A stretch of DNA of 64,000 bases from Prorocentrum cordatum (lineage: Eukaryota > Sar > Dinophyceae > Prorocentrales > Prorocentraceae): NCBI GenBank assembly GCA_963575745.1, contig CAUYUJ010015027.1, positions 734,393-798,392 on the forward strand, read 5' to 3'. The notes under the pieces were generated by a model. That model was given only the letters and a program-made list of their open reading frames with translations. It was not told the DNA's origin and ran no database searches. Within the stretch, counting starts at the first letter, position 1, and every line of letters starts with the position of its first letter. A program made the translations under genes and the position numbers. Positions 9,031 to 19,004 of this stretch are shown in pieces.

Positions 9031-9175
9031 ACTTTTCCCAGACCTCCACTGTATCGAACAAATCTTGAGTACGGACGTTTCTCAGCGCTTGCGGCCTCGG
9101 GGGGCCCTCGCTGGGCCCTGGGACCGTCAGAAAGCGGCTCAGGAAGCTGGCATTGAGGAAGGGGTCGGGAATCTG
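9031..9175 (-). repeat. Family D dispersed repeat (inverted)
   Basis: Contains the reverse complement of the family D core (GGCCTCGGGGGGCCCTCGCTGG, shown here in part, followed by CTGGGACCGTCAGAAAGCGG). Confidence 0.55.
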
Positions 9176-9799
9176 GGGTGGGGGACCTCGCATTGAAAAA
9201 TTCAAGATGTCGGATGTTTGGGATCGTGCAGACTTGCGGTTCGAGGGCGCGATTGACGGTTCTCGGGAAGGTGCTGGGCTTGTTGTCGCGGGCTTTTTCG
9301 GGGGAAGGCCCAGGTGGGTGGGCGCGATTATGGAGGCTCCCGTGTGCCACCAGGCTTCCCTCGGTGTGTGATGTCTTGTGTCAGGGGCATTTTTCCTCCA
9401 GCTGGAAGGCAAGTATCGTCTTCAGTGATGCAGTATCGTCAATGCAGTATCGTCTCCAGGTCCTTCCTCGGGCGTTCCACCTAAACCTAGGCACGCAAGA
9501 CTTCCGCATGCCACTCGACGCTCCCCAGTCGACTCTACGCCCGACTCTGCGAACAGAGAGGAATAATCGGGATGCGCAGGAAGCAGGGTGTGGCCCGAGC
9601 GCCGCCAGTGTGCCCTCTCCCGTTTCCTCATCCTCCTCTCTCCTCCACCTCCCTCCCCCTTTGTCCTGTTGATTAAGTTCTTCCTTTGTCTCCTTCACCA
9701 CCCTTTACTCCCTCAGTCCTCTCTCTCCTGCCTTCTTCATCCCCCCTCTCCCCAGACCCGCGACGCCATGATGTTTGTCACGACGTCGACCCACAGAGG
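9176..9799. other. No gene recognised
   Basis: No convincing exon. 9,610-9,760 is a pyrimidine-rich tract (TCC/CTC/CCC) on the plus strand. Confidence 0.35.
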
Positions 9800-9915
9800 T
9801 CGGGACCCCTTCCTGGGGAGCAGTTATTCATCCTGGGTGGTGTTTTAACGGTCCTGGGACCCAGAGAGGGCACCCAGAGGCTGAAAATCGCAAGATCTGT
9901 TTGTCAGATTCTTTT
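9800..9915 (+). repeat. Family D dispersed repeat next to an exon
   Basis: Core GGTCCTGGGACCCAGAGAGG and CACCCAGAGGCTGAAAA. It ends about 45 bp before the acceptor of the following exon, so it lies in an intron or the gene's 5' flank. Confidence 0.55.
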
Positions 9916-9961
9916 CACGACGCCAGGGGTATGGGTTCTCCTCTTCCTTTCGCGTCGGGAG

Positions 9962-10077
9962 GCGGTACCGGCATCAACGGCGCCGTCTACGCTGAGCTGG
10001 GCCGCGACCCCCGCTTCAACGTCAGCATCGTCGGCCAGTCCCGCGCGCCCTACGACTGCTACCCAGAGGACTTGTTG
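9962..10077 (+). CDS. Conserved gene, exon a (possible hydrolase-like fold)
   Basis: Exon after an AG acceptor (tcgcgtcgggag). It reads GGTGINGAVYAELGRDPRFN, then VSIVGQSRAPYDCYPEDLL, ending at 10,077 in phase 0. The frame continues at 10,504 after removal of 10,078-10,503. The segment looks like the first beta-alpha-beta part of a globular domain. I recall similar GQSR..YE.Y.EDLL sequences in dinoflagellate proteins of unknown function. Upstream exons are expected but not found with confidence. Confidence 0.55.
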
Positions 10078-10503
10078 GCGGCGCGCATGGGGGTCATGGC
10101 AAAGGGGGGCGGTCTTCTGAGAGCGCCTACCGCTCATCAGAAGCCCCCTGGCCTTCTAGCTAATGAGCCAGCTTTCGAATAATAAAAAGCGGCGTAAGCA
10201 TAAACTGTCGGAGATCCGCGCGGATTTCTTAGATCTATGCTGAGACCCCCTGGCGGCGCCAGAGGCGCCGTCAGGGGCGCGCTCCGCGCGCCAGGGAAAG
10301 GGACCAGCGCCGATCCAACGTGCGGACCTCCAACAAGTTTATGGTTGTGCTGTTGCTTCTTCTTGGTCTTCTTCTATTCTTGGAAGGGCCTGGTTCCTTC
10401 TAAGAAGCCCCCTGTATTCCTAAAAGGCCGCCATGCTCGCCCCACCCCCTTCTGCGCGCGCCCCAAGGATTGGTCCCACGGCACTGGCCCGCCGAATCTG
10501 CAG
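10078..10503 (+). mobile_element. Intron made of a family B element with a family A element nested inside
   Basis: The left end (TTGGCGGCGCGCATGGGGG) begins at about 10,075, right at the exon border. The family B right end (CCTTCTAAGAAGCCCCC to the GCGCGCG end) lies at 10,395-10,475. Between them, 10,189-10,350 is a family A cruciform element. Splicing 10,078-10,503 (GC donor, CTGCAG acceptor, 426 bp) joins DLL to SFAREVLMKG in frame. GC donors are common in dinoflagellate introns. The border could be a few bases off. Confidence 0.6.
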
Positions 10504-11391
10504 TCTTTCGCGCGCGAGGTGCTAATGAAGGGCACGATAGGCAAGACCGATCTGCTGGTTGTGGGCTCGCGGGGTGGCCAGGTGGTGCTCCCAAACTTCT
10601 GGGCGTCGGGCGCGCGTGTCCCGCCAGCAGTAGTCATCAACGGTGGCTGCGCCATGAAGTTGCCCACGCCCGTCAAGTGGCCGACTGACGCGATTACCTT
10701 CATCTTGCTCGGAGGGGACGACAACTTCCGAGGGCATTTCAGCCACCAGCAGTACGTCGCCGACGCCAAGAGCCGCGTGCCCAAAGGCAACTCCACTACA
10801 GCCATCCTCTATGTGACAGAGATGCAGCACATGCCACAGGCCGCCCTGCTCTCCGCCATATTACCGCACATGCTGACGGCGTTGCAGAAGTGGGAGGAGC
10901 GTGGCACCGCGCCGCTGCAGGAGTTCCGCCCAATCCTTGCGGCGCTGAACCGGGACGGTTGGTCTGGCCGGCTCCTCCACACGCGCACCGCCGGGGCCTG
11001 GGAGGACATCGCGTTCAGCCCGTGCGAGGTTGCACGGCTGGCCCAGTCCCCCAGCCGGTCGCCTGCGTGCACAGACGACTCCTCCGAGTCGGCCGAAGAA
11101 GAGCCCATAGAGCTCTCGAGGCGCGACGAGCTCAAGGCACTGTGGAAGGCCGCGGCGGCAACGGCGCGGCCCAAGTGCGGGGCGCCCGCGGCGCGCGACG
11201 GGGCGCTCTTCGCTGCGGTGGTGCAGGCGGCCACGGCACAGGCCGCCACGCAGCTGGAGACCACCGGCGCCCCGCCGGCAGCCGCCCGGCAGCCACCGCT
11301 CTTGCCGGTCAACATCGCGGGCCGGGGCGACGCCAAGGCTCGGTACGAAAGGATTGGAGTGAAGACTGACAGCATGTCCTGCAAGTGTTAA
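10504..11391 (+). CDS. Conserved gene, exon b with C-terminus (possible alpha/beta-hydrolase-like)
   Basis: Long exon ending with TAA at 11,391. Its N-terminal half reads SFAREVLMKGTIGKTDLLVV, then GSRGGQVVLPNFW, VPPAVVINGGCAMKLP, AITFILLGGDDNFRG, and AILYVTEMQHMPQAALLSAI with PHML. Alternating beta strands, a GSRGG turn after a strand and a late histidine (MQHMP) suggest an alpha/beta-hydrolase-type fold, but the elbow is not a standard GxSxG and the call is tentative. The second half (about 11,060-11,391) is Ala/Ser/Glu-rich and probably disordered, ending in a CKC tail. Strong GC3 and lack of repeats make it the best host coding exon in the window. Confidence 0.6.
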   Translation, partial: SFAREVLMKGTIGKTDLLVVGSRGGQVVLPNFWASGARVPPAVVINGGCAMKLPTPVKWPTDAITFILLGGDDNFRGHFSHQQYVADAKSRVPKGNSTTAILYVTEMQHMPQAALLSAILPHMLTALQKWEERGTAPLQEFRPILAALNRDGWSGRLLHTRTAGAWEDIAFSPCEVARLAQSPSRSPACTDDSSESAEEEPIELSRRDELKALWKAAAATARPKCGAPAARDGALFAAVVQAATAQAATQLETTGAPPAAARQPPLLPVNIAGRGDAKARYERIGVKTDSMSCKC

Positions 11392-11394
11392 ACA

Positions 11395-11525
11395 AGACTC
11401 GCTGTCGGTGCCGCCGCGGGCGTTGTCCATCTGAGACAGAGGGCAGCCTGCCCAACAGCGGCCGCTGTCGGTTTTGGACCACATGTGTCGTCGGGCATCC
11501 TACCCATTTTTTCCGCACCTGTTTC
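11395..11525. repeat. Dispersed repeat with CAGCGGCCGCTG palindrome (family E, copy 1)
   Basis: Shares with 16,395-16,545 the order GTCGCCGC / CATTTCAGACAGA-like / GCCTGCCCAACAGCGGCCGC / CATCGTACTCATG-like / TTCCTACCCATTT-like. The central 12-bp palindrome is identical in the two copies. Confidence 0.65.
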
Positions 11526-11529
11526 TGGC

Positions 11530-11690
11530 GTTCACAAAAGAGCTCCGCGCGGATCTCTTGGATCGGCACTGGAGCCCCCTGGCGGCGCCTCCAGCGCCGC
11601 CCCTGGCGCGTTCCGCGCGCCAGGGAGGGGGGTCCAGCGCGGATCCTAGAGATCGGCGCAGACCTCCGAGAGTTTGGGCTTATGCCGCTT
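11530..11690. mobile_element. Cruciform foldback element, family A
   Basis: Outer arms (CCGCGCGGATCTCTTGGATC at the left, mirrored at the right) enclose two inner hairpins, GGCGGCGC-ctcca-GCGCCGCC and CTGGCGCG-ttc-CGCGCGCCAG. The right side ends in GGGCTTATGCC. Part of the intron-like stretch before the next exon candidate. Confidence 0.75.
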
Positions 11691-11698
11691 CTTCCTCT

Positions 11699-11873
11699 CA
11701 AGGCCTTGCGCGGCGGGTACACGCCGCACCGGCTCAACCGCGCGGACCCGACGCCGATCTCGCGCGCGCTCGGGCTCGGCAGGCCGAGCCCGTGGGTCTC
11801 CCCGAAGAGCTCCTACAGCACTGCCCGCTACGAGTTCTTCACGCCCGCGGAGGTGGCGACTGGAGGGGCGTGA
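11699..11873 (+). CDS. Candidate C-terminal exon
   Basis: After a cttcctctcaag acceptor, the frame reads GGYTPHRLNRADPTPISRAL, then GRPSPWVSPKSSYSTARYEF and ends TPAEVATGGA at a TGA. Codon use is GC3-rich, and the family A element just upstream would lie in the intron. There is no family match and the upstream partner exon is unknown. Confidence 0.35.
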
Positions 11874-12454
11874 GGCCGGAGCTTCCGCCCGCCGCGCCTC
11901 TCGCAGCCGGTGTGCGAGAACACGCTCTGCTCCCTCGGGTCGGTCGAGAGTCGAGAAAGCGGGGGCGGATTTCGGGAGAGGCAGGGGCGCGACGGGGCGG
12001 ACGGCGTGCGGGCGGTGGGCCCCGAGAGGCCTGCGGCGACACGGGCAGGGCGGGGTCAATCGGGCCCAGGATCAGGATCAGTCACTGCAGAGCGTTCCCC
12101 AGAACGCTCTCAGAGCGCGCCGGAAGAAGGCCGCGGCATTCAAAACATGTCCCTCAGGACCGCCGGGTCTCAAAGATTCCCGATTCTGCCCGATCCGAGC
12201 TCGTCTTGATCCTGCCCTCTTTTCAGGGCGCCAGTGGCGGAGAGGGAGATCAGCGGCCAGGGTGGTCAGGGGTGGGCAGCCGGGTCGCCCGCAGGGGGCG
12301 CAGAGGTGGCCGAGCTTCGCGCACCGCGGCTTTGGCAGGAGAGCCGTCCGTCCGTGGCCGCTCGAGGTCTCGGCGATGGCGGCGCTTCGCACATCGCGGG
12401 GCGCGGAGCGCGAAGTTGGGTGGCCTGTGGCGCTGCGGGGTGGGGTCGGGGTGC
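11874..12454. other. No gene recognised
   Basis: Very GC-rich; several frames are open by composition. No family motif is visible. Confidence 0.3.
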
Positions 12455-12620
12455 TGGCATTTCAAGAGGGCCCCCGCCTCTTGGGAGGCGCAGGGGCCCT
12501 GGCCAGTCGCGGGGCCCCCCTTCGTCTGAGAAGCCCCTGGACTCTCCGAAGGCGGCCCCCCTCGCCCTGGCCGCTCTCGCGCGCTGCCAGGGTGGGCCGA
12601 AAGGGGGGGCGGGGGAGGGT
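12455..12620. repeat. Diverged family B-like foldback
   Basis: Contains paired CGCCTCTTGGGAGGCG, TCTGAGAAGCCCCTGG and a CGCGCGCTGCCAGG end resembling the family B right terminus. Confidence 0.4.
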
Positions 12621-13389
12621 CGTGGGGCAGACAGGGTAGGCGACGCAGTCTGTGCCGGCACGGTCCAATTCGATGCGCACGAATTGACTAGACGAATTGA
12701 TTAGGTCTAGGAACGTTTCTTGCTACCAGTTTCTTGCTACCAAAGTGTAGGCGTGAGATGGCCACGGGATGGTAACATGAGCCGTCCTGGTACTTGGCGG
12801 GTCCCGAGCGTTTCGCACCTGCATGGGCATGGTGCCTCGGGAGGAGCTCGCTTTGAACTGGCCACGAAAACCTCGCCTTGTACGCAGACGGCTGACAGGC
12901 CATATGCAGACATTCGGTTTGACATTGCAGCTGGTCGCTAGCTTGAACAAATCGGCATCGCGACTGCACGCCATTACGACTGCACGTTAATGTGTTCGAC
13001 GTGCGCTTTTCACTCCAAATTTAATCATTCGTCCGAGGAGCTGGAGAGCAGCGCAGTTCGGCGGATTAGGCAGTGAGGATCACGTATGCGGCCAGGGGGC
13101 GCCGCTCAATCGCAGCGGACGCTTCCCCGACACTACGACCTCCTTCAGCACGAGTGAATTGTAAACAACAGGGTCGAAGATGTTTGCCCGCCTTGCCTGC
13201 TGCACCAAGCACCATTCGAGGAGTGTGGGATGGACGCACGGCAGTGTTGTGTCTGCCTAGCCGTCCGCAGGATTGAACGAGCCGTTCCCGAACATAATTC
13301 ATGCCAGGCTTCCTTAAACCGGTTCCCCGCGTCCCCAATCTGCACCCAGCTTGTGACCTCACCGCCAACTTTTTTCATAGCTCTTCGTC
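12621..13389. other. No gene recognised
   Basis: Lower GC than its surroundings; only short unrelated open frames. CTTGCTACCA occurs twice near 12,720-12,740. Confidence 0.35.
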
Positions 13390-13570
13390 GATGACGCCAG
13401 CGGCGAACTTCCGCTGGGCCCAATTGGGGCTAAACGCTGGTCCAAAGTCTGTCCAAGCTATTGGGCTATGTGTTCCCCCAGCCATTGCGGGAGCCTCTGG
13501 GAAACATGTGGGAAAGGAAGGGATAGGAGGAGGAGAGGGAGGAGACGGAGGAGGAGGAGGAAGAGGAGGC
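13390..13570 (+). repeat. Macro-repeat head module (diverged) with AGG tract
   Basis: 13,395-13,520 aligns with the head module seen at 38,047, 39,728, 40,743 and 59,947: GTCCAAGCTATTGGGCTATG, GTTCCCCCAGCC, GGGAAACATGTGGG. It starts with a 7-bp hairpin (CCAGCGG-cgaactt-CCGCTGG). An AGG-rich tract (13,525-13,570) then leads into 11-bp arrays, the same order as in the other copies. Confidence 0.6.
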
Positions 13571-14060
13571 CTCCTGGGGCCTCCTAGGGGCCTCCTGGGG
13601 GCTTCCTGGCTTCTTGGGGCCTTCACTGGGCAGTCTTGTGGCTCTGAGGCCCTTGAGAGCCACCTTGAGCATCTCTGGGGCCGTCTGGGACCCTCTCGGG
13701 GCCGTCTTTGGAGCCTCTTGGGCCGTTTTGGGGCCCTCTTGGTTCGTCTTGGGGCCCACTCTGGGGCTTCCGCCCCCGTCTTGGGGCTGACTTGAAGGCC
13801 TCTGGGGCCTGGGGCCTCCTTCGGCTGTTGGACGCCCGAAATGGCGAGAACAGTAAAATATGTGAGACACACTGAAACAGAAATGGTTTGTAGCCTTCTG
13901 GTGGCCTCCTCGAGAGCCTCTTGAAGCAAGTTAGAGCGTATCAGGGTCTCTTGGGCCGTCTCGAAGCCATATTGGGCCCTTTTGTGTCCATGTTGGAGGC
14001 ATCTTAGGGCCATGTTCGGCTCTCGTGGCGCCATCTTCGCCATCTTCGAGGCGTCTTGGG
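13571..14060. repeat. 11-bp arrays with AT-rich punctuation
   Basis: Array of GGCCTCTTGGG/CGTCTTGGGG units, interrupted at about 13,836-13,900 by an AT-richer block (GAAATGGCGAGAACAGTAAA), then continuing to about 14,060 with CCATCTTCG-type units. Confidence 0.75.
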
Positions 14061-14310
14061 GTAAACTGTGATGCCAGATTTTGCAACCTTGGCCATATTG
14101 GATGCCTATTGGAGCCATCTTAGATGAACAACCCACAGTATATGCAGCTGCAGGTACGGGAAGAGAACCCAGTGGGAATATTGTGGAGGGGTTGAACTGG
14201 TTATCACTGGGCACGCCCAAACAAAAACGCTTGCAAGCAACAGGGGGCGGCGGATCTAGTGGCCTCTGGTCCATCCCGCCACTGTGCCTGGGTCGTGGGC
14301 AAGGGGCTTC
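14061..14310. repeat. Array flank and hairpin tail module
   Basis: 14,233-14,300 contains CAGGGGGCGGCGGATC, a GGCC-tct-GGtCC inner stem, CCATCCCGCCACTGTGCCTGGG. This matches the tail module at 41,745-41,815 and 61,378-61,440. Confidence 0.6.
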
Positions 14311-14720
14311 TCAGTTGCTTACTGGGATCTCTTGGGAAGCCTCTCGCGGGCAGATTGGGAGTATTAGTTGTGCATCTTGGGAGCCTCTTGGGGCATATGG
14401 GGGCGCCTTGGAGTCATGTGGGCCTTTGGGGGGGCCGGCTGGCGATCTCGGGGCCCATCTTTGGGGGAAAGGCCCGACGTGGCTCGACATGTCGGTTCGG
14501 GATCTGCTCAAATCGGTCAAACACGTAAGGTCAGTCCGAGATGTTGGCCTCTTGGGGGCCCTCTTGGAGCGTCTTAGGGATATCTTGGGCCGTCTGCAGT
14601 GCATATGGAGCGTCTTGGGGCGCTCTTGGGCCGACTCGGGCACCTCTTGGATCTTCGTTGGAGCCTCCTGGGGCCCTCTTGGCACGTCCTGGCGCGCTCT
14701 GGTCTGGGGGAAATGTACGC
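14311..14720. repeat. 11-bp array
   Basis: Diverged GCCTCTTGGGG-type units with a non-array interruption near 14,470-14,540. Confidence 0.65.
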
Positions 14721-15833
14721 GGCTGGCCCCAAAAGTCAGGCGACAAGCCACAAGACATCCAGCATTCTAGGTTCGGTTCCCTTTCATTACTGGGCACGGG
14801 GAACGCGAAGGGACCTGAGGACACTCCATTCAGTGCCTAGCGGCACGGTTGCGTGCAACCTTCTACAAGATCAGCCCCAACGGTTATATCATGTCAAGAC
14901 GCGCCATGCCATCCCATGCCATACCATGGTTTGTTGGTAATTGTTTCTGGACTGCAGGATAGGAGCATGCGCGACGCCGCATCTCGTGGCTGCCGCATGG
15001 TGACACGATGTACGCTTCCTATCAGGCACCCCGAAGCCACCACAGGGCCTCAATTGCATTTCTCCGACTATCTCTTAGCGCAGGTCATGGCCACCAGCCG
15101 AGGTTGTGCGAGCCGCGGGCGGCGCGAAGGGGACCCAGCGATCTCCCAGAGTACATGCGCTCGGTATCTGGAGCTTGGGTGGCTACGCTGCCTCGGGAAC
15201 TCCAGGGGACTACAGTCAAGACGTTGAATTGAGGATCACTTTGGGTTTGGGAGGGGCTTCCGTTTTCGGGCCGTTCCTTAGATCTACGTCGGGAAATTGA
15301 TTCGTTGCCGAGGCTAGCCGTGGCCAGAAAAGCCCCTTCGTTCCTCGTTCAGAGCTCCTTCTGGTAGCACGATGACTGTGCCCAGGCTGTGTCCCTGTCA
15401 CACTTACCATCTCGGAGGGCTGCCAGAGCCCATATTGCCCTCGGACCGGTATGATCGAAAGCGGCACGGAAAGAATCGCAGGGTGAAAAAAGGGGTCCGC
15501 GACAGGGGGTCTGCAATGGGGGCTGAATGGCCCATGGATGTTCAATAGATCGCTGATGTATATGATCGGGTTTGATTGACATTCAACGGTGGCGGTCATA
15601 TAAGGGCCAGTCGTTCGTGCCCTCGCGGTGCCCGCGCGGGCAAACGCGCCGTCCATCCATTATCGTTCATGCGTGCGGGCGGTCTTGTATATCGCGCGTG
15701 GGGCGGCGAAGTGGAGTGCACATGTGTCTTGATTGTGCGATTGATGATCGCGTATGTTCCCAAGCGATGTCTTGTCGACCCCCCTAAGACAGTCCCGCCA
15801 TTTTCCAAAGATATAAACTTACATGTCCAAGAG
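14721..15833. other. No gene recognised
   Basis: Moderate GC. Short open frames on both strands lack family motifs. CATGCCATCCCATGCCATAC near 14,905 is a small direct repeat. Confidence 0.35.
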
Positions 15834-16020
15834 TGTGAACTCACATGATCCTTTTTCCCAACATGTGAATTCACATTCTGGCCCTTTTTAATGGAAGCTG
15901 ATTTACTAACTTTTAAACTGTGATGTCACATTTCCCTTTGTTTCAGAGTGTGAATCCACACTTTCTTTTTTCCCACAATGTGAATTCACATCTTGCTTTT
16001 CCCCACGGTGTGAATTCACA
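15834..16020. repeat. Six palindromes on a 30-bp grid
   Basis: TGTGAATTCACA-type 12-bp palindromes start at 15,834, 15,864, 15,919, 15,949, 15,979 and 16,009. Spacings are 30, 55, 30, 30 and 30. The spacers of about 18 bp are pyrimidine-rich (CTTTTTCCC-like). Three copies are perfect palindromes. The regular spacing of about three helical turns suits a binding-site array or a young minisatellite. Confidence 0.85.
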
Positions 16021-16394
16021 GATTGCCCTGGCCTTCAAGATCCCCAGAACTGAGGCGCAGTGTTCCGCATGTCAGATTAGCCAGGCAGGGTTTGACACTC
16101 ACTTCGCCGCCTTAGATCATTTCAATCTTTTCTATTTGCGCCCTCAGCACACGTTGCCTTCGTCACCTCTCCCCAGCCTCCCGCCTCCTTGCTACGTTCT
16201 CCCTCAAGTCTCGCGTGATGGTGCACGCGGGGAGCTTCAAGTGGTTCCCGCGCCGAGCACAGCAATCGAGGACGAATCGCCCATGCGTGGCCCATAGAGC
16301 CACCATTGCCGGGACCGTGCGCCCGACCCCCACACTCACTTTCCAAAAAAATGGTGACGAAAACGGACAGCAGCCCTTGCCCATTTTAAAAAGG
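16021..16394. other. No gene recognised
   Basis: Mixed sequence with a C-rich stretch near 16,160-16,205. Confidence 0.35.
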
Positions 16395-16545
16395 ATTTGA
16401 AGTTAGCGTCGCCGCAAGCATTGCCCATTTCAGACAGAAGGTCGCCTGCCCAACAGCGGCCGCTGCCCGTGTTGAGCAACATTTGACGTTTGGCATCGTA
16501 CTCATGTTTTCCTACCCATTTCGGGCACGCCAGTTGGTGGGCAGT
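16395..16545. repeat. Dispersed repeat with CAGCGGCCGCTG palindrome (family E, copy 2)
   Basis: Second copy of 11,395-11,525, including GCCTGCCCAACAGCGGCCGC and a downstream TACCCATTT. Confidence 0.65.
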
Positions 16546-16849
16546 TTTTTCCGGTGCAGTGAGGCAAGGCGGGCGTAGCAACGTTGGCCCCCATCACGTC
16601 GTTACCAGAAGCTTGTTGATGGGCGTTGGTTCTTTCAAGATCAGCCGCATGCAGCCCTTGCGCCATTGCGAACGGTGCCACGCCGAGAGTGATGAGCCCA
16701 AAATGCACTTGAGGGCGCGATACCAGGAAGCTGGATGCACATGACGTGACTGTCTTGCCGGCGCGGCCGCACGTCTTTTCAGCGTTTGGCGACCTCGTGC
16801 GCCAGCCTCGCCTGGCGACGCCCACATCGGGGTGTCGCGAGGTGGGCAA
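16546..16849. other. No gene recognised
   Basis: No motif or repeat that I can support. Confidence 0.3.
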
Positions 16850-17030
16850 GCGGGGCGCCTTCCCGGAAGGCAGGGGAATGTTTAGAAACCCTCCTGGTTT
16901 CTGAGGAGCCGCGTCAGAAAACCCCAGGCCCTCTTAGGACCGAAGGAGGACACTGCCATCTTGTAAGCCCCCGCCGGCTTAGGAGGCTTCCCCCCTCGCG
17001 CCACCCCCGTGTGCAAGCTGGCAGTTTCCG
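16850..17030. mobile_element. Family B foldback, partial
   Basis: Right end CTTCCCCCCTCGCGCCACCC then CCGTGTGCAAGCTGGCAG; internal TTTCTGAGGAGC and CTTAGGAGGC motifs. The left end is diverged (CTTCCCGGAAGG). Confidence 0.5.
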
Positions 17031-17544
17031 CGCGTGCATCCACCGTGTGATTTCCGCGCGCTCACGCATGTCAGCCCAGCCGCATGCCTCGCCTGCCCCA
17101 CATGCCCAGCGCGGTGCCGCGCCGCCGACATGCTCCTCGGCCCGCTCTTCCGCCCGCTGCTCCACTCCGCGGGCTGGACCTGCCCGACCTGGTTCGGCCC
17201 TTCGGCCGCTGCGCCGGCATCGGGGCACGGGCCCGCGAGGGGCCCAGGAAGCAGGGGGAGACTGTGTTTTAACCTCTGGCGCGTCACGATCGCTACCCCG
17301 GCCAGACGCCCCCCCCCCCTGGTAGCTAACGTTAACGACCGTACTTAAGGGGGCGGGCCTGAACCCGCCCCTCGCATGCTGGTGCTCGCGCGCATACTGG
17401 CGATCGCAGTGCACCCCAGCCCCGGCGTGCCGCACCCCGCCCAAGCGTTACCGTTAACAGGGGGAGGGCCCCAACCTCCTTTCCCCTTTGGGTAACGGCC
17501 ATTATCCGAAACAATAAAAACAATATAAGGGGGAGTCGGGGCGG
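17031..17544. other. No gene recognised
   Basis: GC-rich, then a C-rich stretch near 17,310 and GTTAAC motifs (17,330 and 17,452). No gene. Confidence 0.3.
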
Positions 17545-17720
17545 ACGATCAGAGGGCGAAATGGTACGGATACCGCTGCTCGTCCTGGAGAGTCCTCGTC
17601 CTCGTCGCCCACGGCTGGATTCTTCTCGAAATTCTGATCAGGTTACACCCTGGGAGAGGTCCGTGGGGTAGCGGTACGGGTATTTTCTTGTCTCCCCAAG
17701 AGCAAACAAGGGGAGAACCG
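17545..17720. repeat. Dispersed repeat family F, copy 1
   Basis: Shares with 20,380-20,530 the blocks GGATACCGCTGCTCGTCCTG, CTCGAAATTCTGATCAG, TAGCGGTACGGGTAT and TTGTCTCCCC. The ends form a mirrored ATACCGCT / AGCGGTA pair. Confidence 0.6.
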
Positions 17721-17769
17721 GGACGGACGATATCTGCTGCACGCCGCAGCTACAGAAAAAGGGAGAGCT

Positions 17770-17970
17770 TGGCGGCACGCCTTCTGAGAAGTGGGCGGCC
17801 CTCGCCGTCTGAAAAGATGGGGGCGTCTTAGGAGCCAGGGGGCATCCTGAAGCGCCGGGAGAGCCTAGACGTGGTTCTCTCGGAAGACTCTTACAGTCCT
17901 TCTAAGAAGCCCCCGGCCTCTTCGAAGGCCGCCCTCCCTCGCGCCACCCCCTGGTGCGCGCCGCCAGAGA
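17770..17970. mobile_element. Family B foldback, near-complete
   Basis: Left end CTTGGCGGCACGCCTTCTGA, right end CCCTCGCGCCACCCCCTGG then TGCGCGCCGCCAG, with internal paired CTTCTAAGAAG and GCCTCTTCGAAGGC palindromes. Confidence 0.65.
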
Positions 17971-18209
17971 GCCGAGTTGGGTCCAGGGTATGGGGCGGGA
18001 GAGCCGGGGCAGCGTGAAGCTGCGTGCGGCTGGCTTCGGCCCCGCCGCTGGGCACACCCCTCGATCATGCCACGGTCGCCTCCAGCGCCTCCAGGGAGCT
18101 TGGAAAGCCAGCTACCTGGCGCTGGTTCGACAAGCCCCCCGATTTGCTATCCCGGTCGTTGGGTCTCTCCTCCAGAGTGTCCGTCGGCGTGTACGGTGGC
18201 ACCAGCAGG

Positions 18210-18330
18210 AGAAGTGAGGAGGAGAGAAGGAGCAGGATGATTCTCCAGGAGGAGGACGAAGAGGAGGGAGCGAGAGAGGGAAGGAAAGGAAGGAAGCCAG
18301 GAGCAGGGGGAGGAGGAATGCCTGGATACT
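18210..18330. repeat. AGG-rich microsatellite, degenerate
   Basis: Purine run of AGG/GAGG units on the plus strand. Confidence 0.7.
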
Positions 18331-19004
18331 GGCAGCTGTACAGAGCAGCTGCAACAATGGAGACCTGGAGTGGCAGTGGCGATGGTGCGCGAGTTTGCAC
18401 CTACCGAGGCGTCGCGAGCACTCTTCCAGCCGCGGCAGCTGCAGCATCGGGTTGCGGGACTCCCGCGGGGCCGCCCGCCGGGTAGGGCGGTTATAGATTG
18501 CACCCATGTTGTCTTCGAGGTTGAGATGTGTTTCCATGTTAGGTGGCAGCTTGGCTTGCCCCGGACGACACTGCGGCGCGAGACGAGCCCGATGGCATAT
18601 CTCCTGACGGCTGCCTTCACCTATTCGCGCCCCAGGCTTCTTGGCGATGGCCTTGGGGCGATGCGAGCCTGCTCCGCCAGACCCCGTGCCAGACAGCTGT
18701 CGTCCCGCACCGTGTGGCGGTGGAAGCGCGGTGCGCGCCGCATCCGTGAAGGCTGTCATGAAAGCAACGGGCACTCCGCTGGAGCAGGGCCCCGCAAGCC
18801 TCGTGCCCTCGCACATGACAGGCTTCTAGTTGACCTCGGCCGAGTCCTGCGCGCTTGGTTGCGACGCGGTGCGCCGCGGGCGGGGACGTTGTGGGCGTGC
18901 GTAGGTTCGTGGACGGTTTTGGTGATGGTTCCCCTCTCCTCCTCCCGAGCGCCCCAGAGCGGACCCGCACCGAAGGCCCAGGCCCTTCGCCAACCAGGGG
19001 CCAG
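18331..19004. other. No gene recognised
   Basis: Long frames are open on both strands without family motifs. High GC makes them unreliable. Confidence 0.3.

Noticed and set aside
13301-14770. Long Trp/Gly/Leu- or Pro/Lys/Arg-rich open frames over the 11-bp arrays (also 28.6-29.4, 38.1-41.9 and 60.1-61.8 kb)
   Set aside because: The frames follow the 11-bp repeat on both strands, shift freely and contain no domain. They are by-products of a stop-free repeat.
15834-16020. CRISPR-like array
   Set aside because: Repeats are only 12 bp, palindromic and imperfect, spacers are low-complexity pyrimidines, there are no cas genes, and the DNA is eukaryotic.
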